Under the pieces are notes generated by a model. It did not search any database. It saw only the letters and a list, made by a program, of their open reading frames with translations, and had not been told where the DNA came from. This document shows positions 60,570-64,000 of a stretch of DNA of 64,000 nucleotides, one piece after another; positions within the stretch are counted from its first letter, which is position 1; the number at the start of each line of letters is the position of its first letter. The DNA is from Enterococcus florum (lineage in GTDB: Bacteria; Bacillota; Bacilli; Lactobacillales; Enterococcaceae), in contig NZ_BJCC01000002.1 in the NCBI RefSeq assembly GCF_004309355.1, positions 1 to 64,000 on the forward strand, in the 5' to 3' direction. The position numbers were made by a program, and so were the translations under genes.

Positions 60570-61574
60570 TTGGAAACAAAACTTTCAAAAGAAACTTTGT
60601 TAAAACTTTATCAAACTATGATCCGTATTCGGGCTTTTGAGAATGAAGCGATCGAATTGGCCAAGGCAAATATTACGCGAGCGGCAGTCCATACTTACAA
60701 TGGAGAGGAAGCGATTGCTGTAGGGGTGTGTGCGCATCTGACAGATAAGGATTACATCACTTCGACTCACCGCGGACATGGCCATTGTATTGCCAAAGGT
60801 GCAGATCTGCGTCGAATGTTTGCGGAATTGATGGGGCGTGAAGCCGGTTACTGCAAAGGTAAGGGCGGTTCAATGCACATTGCCGATCTGACCACTGGAA
60901 ATTTAGGAGCCAACGGAATCGTCGGCGGCGGCATTCCCATGGCGATGGGCGCTGCGTTAGGACTGCAGGTAGCACATGAACCCCATTTATCAGTTTCCTT
61001 CTTTGGTGATGGCGCTTCAAATGAAGGCTCCTTCCACGAAGCGTTGAACATGGCTTCGATTTGGAAGCTGCCGGTCGTTTTTATTTGTGAAAACAATAAA
61101 TATGGTATCTCTACGTCTACCGAAAAATCGATGAACATCAAACACATTTCTGATCGTGCCAAAGGCTATGGTATAAAAGGCATCACGATTGACGGAAATG
61201 ACTTGATCAAAGTCTATGAAACCTTTGCGGAAGTCAAAAAGTACGTTTTAGCCGGCAACGGTCCGGTTTTATTGGAAATGGATACCTATCGGATATCTGG
61301 GCACTATTTTGGAGACAATGAAAATTATCGTGATCGCGCGGACGTGGAAAAATGGCGCAAAAAGGACCCTATTCTACGATGCGAGCAGCTTCTGATCACT
61401 GATTATGATATGACGGAAGAAGAATTAAGAGCCATCGAAAAAGAGGAAAATCAAGCAGTGCTGGCCGCATCGGAACTAGCCAAGCAAGATCCGGAACCGG
61501 CGATTGAAGATATGATGGATGATCTGTATGATCCAACCTTCGAAGCCATCGAATGGAAAATATTTTCTAAGTAG
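60570..61574 (+). CDS. 2-oxoacid/acetoin dehydrogenase E1 component, alpha subunit
   Basis: 334-residue ThDP-binding subunit. The ThDP motif runs from FGDGASNEG (146-) to ENNKYGIS (174-). The THRGHGHCIAKG and GKGGSMHIAD segments are typical of acetoin dehydrogenase AcoA and PDH E1-alpha. TTG start at 60570 lies seven bases after AGGAGG (60557-60562). With the next genes it forms a dehydrogenase complex. A complete housekeeping PDH is expected elsewhere, and pathway context suggests a special 2-oxoacid or diketone substrate. Confidence 0.92.
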   Translation: METKLSKETLLKLYQTMIRIRAFENEAIELAKANITRAAVHTYNGEEAIAVGVCAHLTDKDYITSTHRGHGHCIAKGADLRRMFAELMGREAGYCKGKGGSMHIADLTTGNLGANGIVGGGIPMAMGAALGLQVAHEPHLSVSFFGDGASNEGSFHEALNMASIWKLPVVFICENNKYGISTSTEKSMNIKHISDRAKGYGIKGITIDGNDLIKVYETFAEVKKYVLAGNGPVLLEMDTYRISGHYFGDNENYRDRADVEKWRKKDPILRCEQLLITDYDMTEEELRAIEKEENQAVLAASELAKQDPEPAIEDMMDDLYDPTFEAIEWKIFSK

Positions 61575-61588
61575 GAAAGGAGATTATT

Positions 61589-62560
61589 ATGCGGAAACTT
61601 TCAATGCGTCAAGCGGTCAATGAAGCACTGCACATTGCCTTTAACAGTGACGAAAATGTATTTACTATCGGAGAAGACATCGCAGTATACGGAGGACAGC
61701 TGCGCTGCAGCTATGATTTGCTGGATCATTTTGGAGAGGAACGGGTACGAGATACCCCAATTTCTGAAGTGGCGATCGTCGGGGCAGGGATCGGCTCAGC
61801 CATGATTGGTCGACGGCCGATCGTGGAGCTGTCTTACATGGATTTTATTGGTGTTTGTTTTGACCAGATTTTGAACCAGGCGGCAAAAATGCGTTATATG
61901 TATGGCGGTGGAGTCAGTATTCCTCTAGTCATTCGAACTCAATGCGGAGCAGGATTGGGAAATGGAGCGCAGCATTCCCAATCGCTGGAAAATATTTTGT
62001 CTCATGTGCCGGGGATTCGGGTGGTCATGCCGTCAAATGCTTACGATGCCAAAGGGCTTTTGCTGCGAGCGATTCGTGACAACAATCCGGTGGTGTTTGT
62101 GGAACACAAAGCGCTATACAAATTAAAATGCGAAGTGCCGGAAGAGCCGTATGAGGTAGGTTACGAAAGCGAAGTGAAGGAAGAGGGAACGGATATCACG
62201 ATCATTGCGTACTCCGCAATGGTCAACGTGGCTCTAAAAGCGGCCAAGAAGCTGAAAGAAGAAGGGATCAGCGCGGAGGTAGTTGATGTAAAAAGTATCG
62301 AACCCTTAGATATGGCGCCAATCTTAAAATCGGTTGAAAAGACTGGACATGCTGTGATCGTCCACGAGGCCGTGAGAAAATCTGGTTTTGGTGGGGAGAT
62401 CGCAACCCAGATTCAAGAATTTGCGTTTGATCAGTTGAAGAAACCGATCTTGCGGGTCACTGCACCGGATGTGCCCGTCCCATTCGCTCGGAATCTTGAA
62501 AAGGCGTATGTTCCAGACGAAGGGCAAGTCATTGAAGCAGTCAAAAAAACAGTAAGGTAG
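61589..62560 (+). CDS. 2-oxoacid/acetoin dehydrogenase E1 component, beta subunit
   Basis: 323-residue transketolase-like subunit (AcoB/PdhB type). GEDIAVYGG and RVRDTPISEVAIVGAGIGSA carry the catalytic glutamate region. QCGAGLGNGAQHSQSLE holds the active-site histidines, and the C-terminal domain has VVHEAVRKSGFGGEIA. Follows E1-alpha by 14 bp. Confidence 0.93.
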   Translation: MRKLSMRQAVNEALHIAFNSDENVFTIGEDIAVYGGQLRCSYDLLDHFGEERVRDTPISEVAIVGAGIGSAMIGRRPIVELSYMDFIGVCFDQILNQAAKMRYMYGGGVSIPLVIRTQCGAGLGNGAQHSQSLENILSHVPGIRVVMPSNAYDAKGLLLRAIRDNNPVVFVEHKALYKLKCEVPEEPYEVGYESEVKEEGTDITIIAYSAMVNVALKAAKKLKEEGISAEVVDVKSIEPLDMAPILKSVEKTGHAVIVHEAVRKSGFGGEIATQIQEFAFDQLKKPILRVTAPDVPVPFARNLEKAYVPDEGQVIEAVKKTVR

Positions 62561-62572
62561 GAGAGATAGAGG

Positions 62573-62815
62573 ATGAGAAAAGAAGTAATCATGCCGAAAA
62601 TCGGTTTAGATATGGATGAAGGAACTATTATTACTTGGTACAAAAAAGTCGGTGATGCAGTGAAAAAAGGCGAAATGCTGGTAGAAATCGAAACCGACAA
62701 AGCAACGACCGATGTGGAAGCGACTGTTGACGGTGTCATGGCAGAGATCGTGGAAGAAGAAGATGCAACGGTGGAGATTGGCGAAACAATCGCCTGGATT
62801 GAAGTCGATGAGTAG
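62573..62815 (+). CDS. Free lipoyl-domain carrier protein
   Basis: 80-residue protein that is essentially one lipoyl domain: KEVIMPKIGLDMDEGTI at the start, lipoylation lysine K43 in EIETDKATTDVEA, and the DATVEIGETIAWI end. In ordinary E2 proteins this domain is fused to the catalytic core. Here it ends at a stop codon at 62813, overlapping the next gene by 8 bp, so it would act as a mobile carrier between E1, E2 and E3. Confidence 0.92.
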   Translation: MRKEVIMPKIGLDMDEGTIITWYKKVGDAVKKGEMLVEIETDKATTDVEATVDGVMAEIVEEEDATVEIGETIAWIEVDE

Positions 62816-63485
62816 TGGAGGAAAAAAGCTGACTGGAATCAAAAAGGCTATGGCGAAGCAAATGATCCGCAGCTGGACCGATGTGCCACAGTTTCAACTG
62901 AGCACGACGGTTCGCTGTGACAATCTGATCGCGTATCGCAAAAGTCTGCCGGCAAAAATCTCATTTACGGCATTGATTGCCAAGGCAGCTGCCATAGTTT
63001 TGAAGGAATTTCCGGAACTCAACCAGCGTTTTGTGGACGGGCTGGTTGAGTCAGTGGAAACCGTAAATATCGGGATCGCTAGCGATACAAAAAGGGGGTT
63101 GCTGGTTCCAGTCATCTCGATGGCGGATACCAAGTCGCTGGTGGAACTTCAAACAGACTTGAATCAAATCAAAGAACAAAGCAAAGTCGGAAAATTCGCA
63201 ATGGAGCAGCTCACTGGCGGCACGTTTACGATCAGCAATTTGGGGATGTTCAACGTAGAACAGTTTTCCTCGATTGTGAACACACCTGAATTAGGGATCT
63301 TAGCAATCGGAAAAATCGCTCGCAAGCCTTATGTTGACGAAGAGAACCAGTTGATTGCGGCTTCTGTCTTACAGCCGGTTTTAACTCTAGATCATCGCGT
63401 AGCAGATGGTGCGCTGGGGGCACGTTTTCTCACTCGATTCGCAGAAATTATTGAACAGCCAAAAATCCATTTACCAAAGGAATAG
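62808..63485 (+). CDS. Stand-alone E2 acyltransferase catalytic domain
   Basis: 225-residue catalytic core of a 2-oxoacid dehydrogenase E2. The start GIKKAMAKQMIRSWTDVPQFQL and the active-site histidine in LDHRVADGALGARF are canonical. There is no lipoyl domain and no peripheral-subunit-binding domain. Start choice is uncertain. The ATG at 62808 overlaps the lipoyl gene but has a weak ribosome binding site. A strong GGAGG (62817-62821) is seven bases before an in-frame CTG at 62829, and an ATG at 62850 is also possible. All leave the catalytic core essentially intact. Confidence 0.88.
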   Translation: MSSGGKKLTGIKKAMAKQMIRSWTDVPQFQLSTTVRCDNLIAYRKSLPAKISFTALIAKAAAIVLKEFPELNQRFVDGLVESVETVNIGIASDTKRGLLVPVISMADTKSLVELQTDLNQIKEQSKVGKFAMEQLTGGTFTISNLGMFNVEQFSSIVNTPELGILAIGKIARKPYVDEENQLIAASVLQPVLTLDHRVADGALGARFLTRFAEIIEQPKIHLPKE

Positions 63486-63495
63486 GGGGATATCG

Positions 63496-64000
63496 TTGGA
63501 AAAAACAGTAGTGATCGTAGGAGGCGGCCCCGGTGGCTATGTGGCGGCGATTCGGGCGGCACAGTTAAGCGGCAAGGTAACGTTGATCGAAAAAAAGCAA
63601 ATCGGAGGCACCTGTCTAAATGTCGGCTGTATTCCGACAAAGACACTTTTGCAAGCGGCAGAAATCTATGAACAAGCGAAGCAGGCCAAAAAATTTGGTA
63701 TCGAAGCAACCGTTACCGGATTTGACTGGGCGGCAGTACAGAAACGAAAAGACCGAGTGGTCGGCCAGCTGGTCAAAGGAGTTCAAGGATTGATGAAGAC
63801 CAACCAGATCGAGGTCTTGCAAGGAACGGCGGCCTTTTTGGATGATCAGACGCTGGAAGTCGTTTCTGCAGAAGGAGAGAAAATCAATCTAAGTCCGGAG
63901 CGTATCATTTTAGCTACCGGGTCGCAGCCGTTTATTCCGCCAATTGATGGCTTAAACAAGGTGGATTATCTAAATTCTAGCAAGGCGTTATCACTTGAGA
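63496..64000 (+). CDS. Dihydrolipoyl dehydrogenase (E3), partial at right edge
   Basis: First 168 codons of a flavoprotein disulfide reductase. The FAD motif is VVIVGGGPGGYVAAIRAA, and the redox cysteine pair is in GGTCLNVGCIPTK. ILATGSQPFIPP follows. The N-terminus goes straight into the FAD domain, with no fused lipoyl domain. TTG start at 63496 lies behind AGGGGGA, 11 bp after E2. It would re-oxidise the free lipoyl protein. The gene continues beyond position 64000. Confidence 0.93.
   Translation, partial: MEKTVVIVGGGPGGYVAAIRAAQLSGKVTLIEKKQIGGTCLNVGCIPTKTLLQAAEIYEQAKQAKKFGIEATVTGFDWAAVQKRKDRVVGQLVKGVQGLMKTNQIEVLQGTAAFLDDQTLEVVSAEGEKINLSPERIILATGSQPFIPPIDGLNKVDYLNSSKALSLE

Noticed and set aside
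62712-62807. 32-residue N-terminal extension of the E2 core
   Set aside because: It is an out-of-frame reading of the lipoyl domain gene with no homology-like pattern.

Overview
The window is chromosomal DNA from a low-GC Gram-positive coccus of the order Lactobacillales, almost certainly Enterococcus or a close relative. The evidence is the gene order (a CroRS-type two-component system beside serS and guaB, then the parAB / rsmG / mnmG / mnmE / jag / yidC / rnpA / rpmH arm, oriC, dnaA, dnaN, yaaA, recF, gyrB, gyrA), the malolactic operon, and the several PTS operons with a sigma-54 activator of the LevR type. The species cannot be fixed from this sequence alone.

Layout. Positions 1-375: leader and three tandem promoters of an rRNA operon that leaves the window to the left on the minus strand. 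614-4057: croR-croS, then serS behind a serine T-box whose specifier reads UCC. 4160-20391: mainly minus-strand housekeeping genes (guaB, ychF, yyzM, parB, parA, rsmG, mnmG, mnmE, jag, yidC, rnpA, rpmH). Interleaved with these are a divergent MerR regulator / MFS drug exporter pair and an AroE-like dehydrogenase. 20392-20894 and 22227-22391: the two halves of oriC flanking dnaA. 20895-37189: plus-strand replication and translation genes (dnaA, dnaN, yaaA, recF, gyrB, gyrA, rpsF, ssb, rpsR, gdpP, rplI, dnaB, purA, a DegV protein). parS sites are scattered around the origin. Gene direction switches at oriC, so most genes are transcribed away from it.

From 37 kb the content becomes accessory and metabolic. 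It holds mleR / mleS-mleP (malolactic fermentation), an ABC-F ATPase, and an orphan mannose-type EIIA. Next come a mannose-family PTS operon with a TarJ-like polyol-phosphate dehydrogenase (probably pentitol, best guess ribitol), a PadR-amidase pair, pyruvate oxidase, and a ZIP metal transporter.

The most interesting region is 52.8-64 kb. A textbook -24/-12 sigma-54 promoter (52916-52933) precedes a collinear gene set. In order it encodes a zinc alcohol dehydrogenase, galactitol-type PTS EIIA, EIIB and EIIC, a 977-residue LevR-like sigma-54 activator, a RuBisCO-like protein, E1-alpha and E1-beta of a 2-oxoacid/acetoin-type dehydrogenase, a free lipoyl-domain protein, a stand-alone E2 catalytic domain, and the start of an E3 that runs off the right edge. 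I infer a pathway in which a PTS-phosphorylated polyol or sugar acid is oxidised, rearranged or decarboxylated by the RuBisCO-like protein, and cleaved to an acyl-CoA by the lipoyl complex. I know of no described pathway with this combination; the substrate cannot be deduced from sequence alone.
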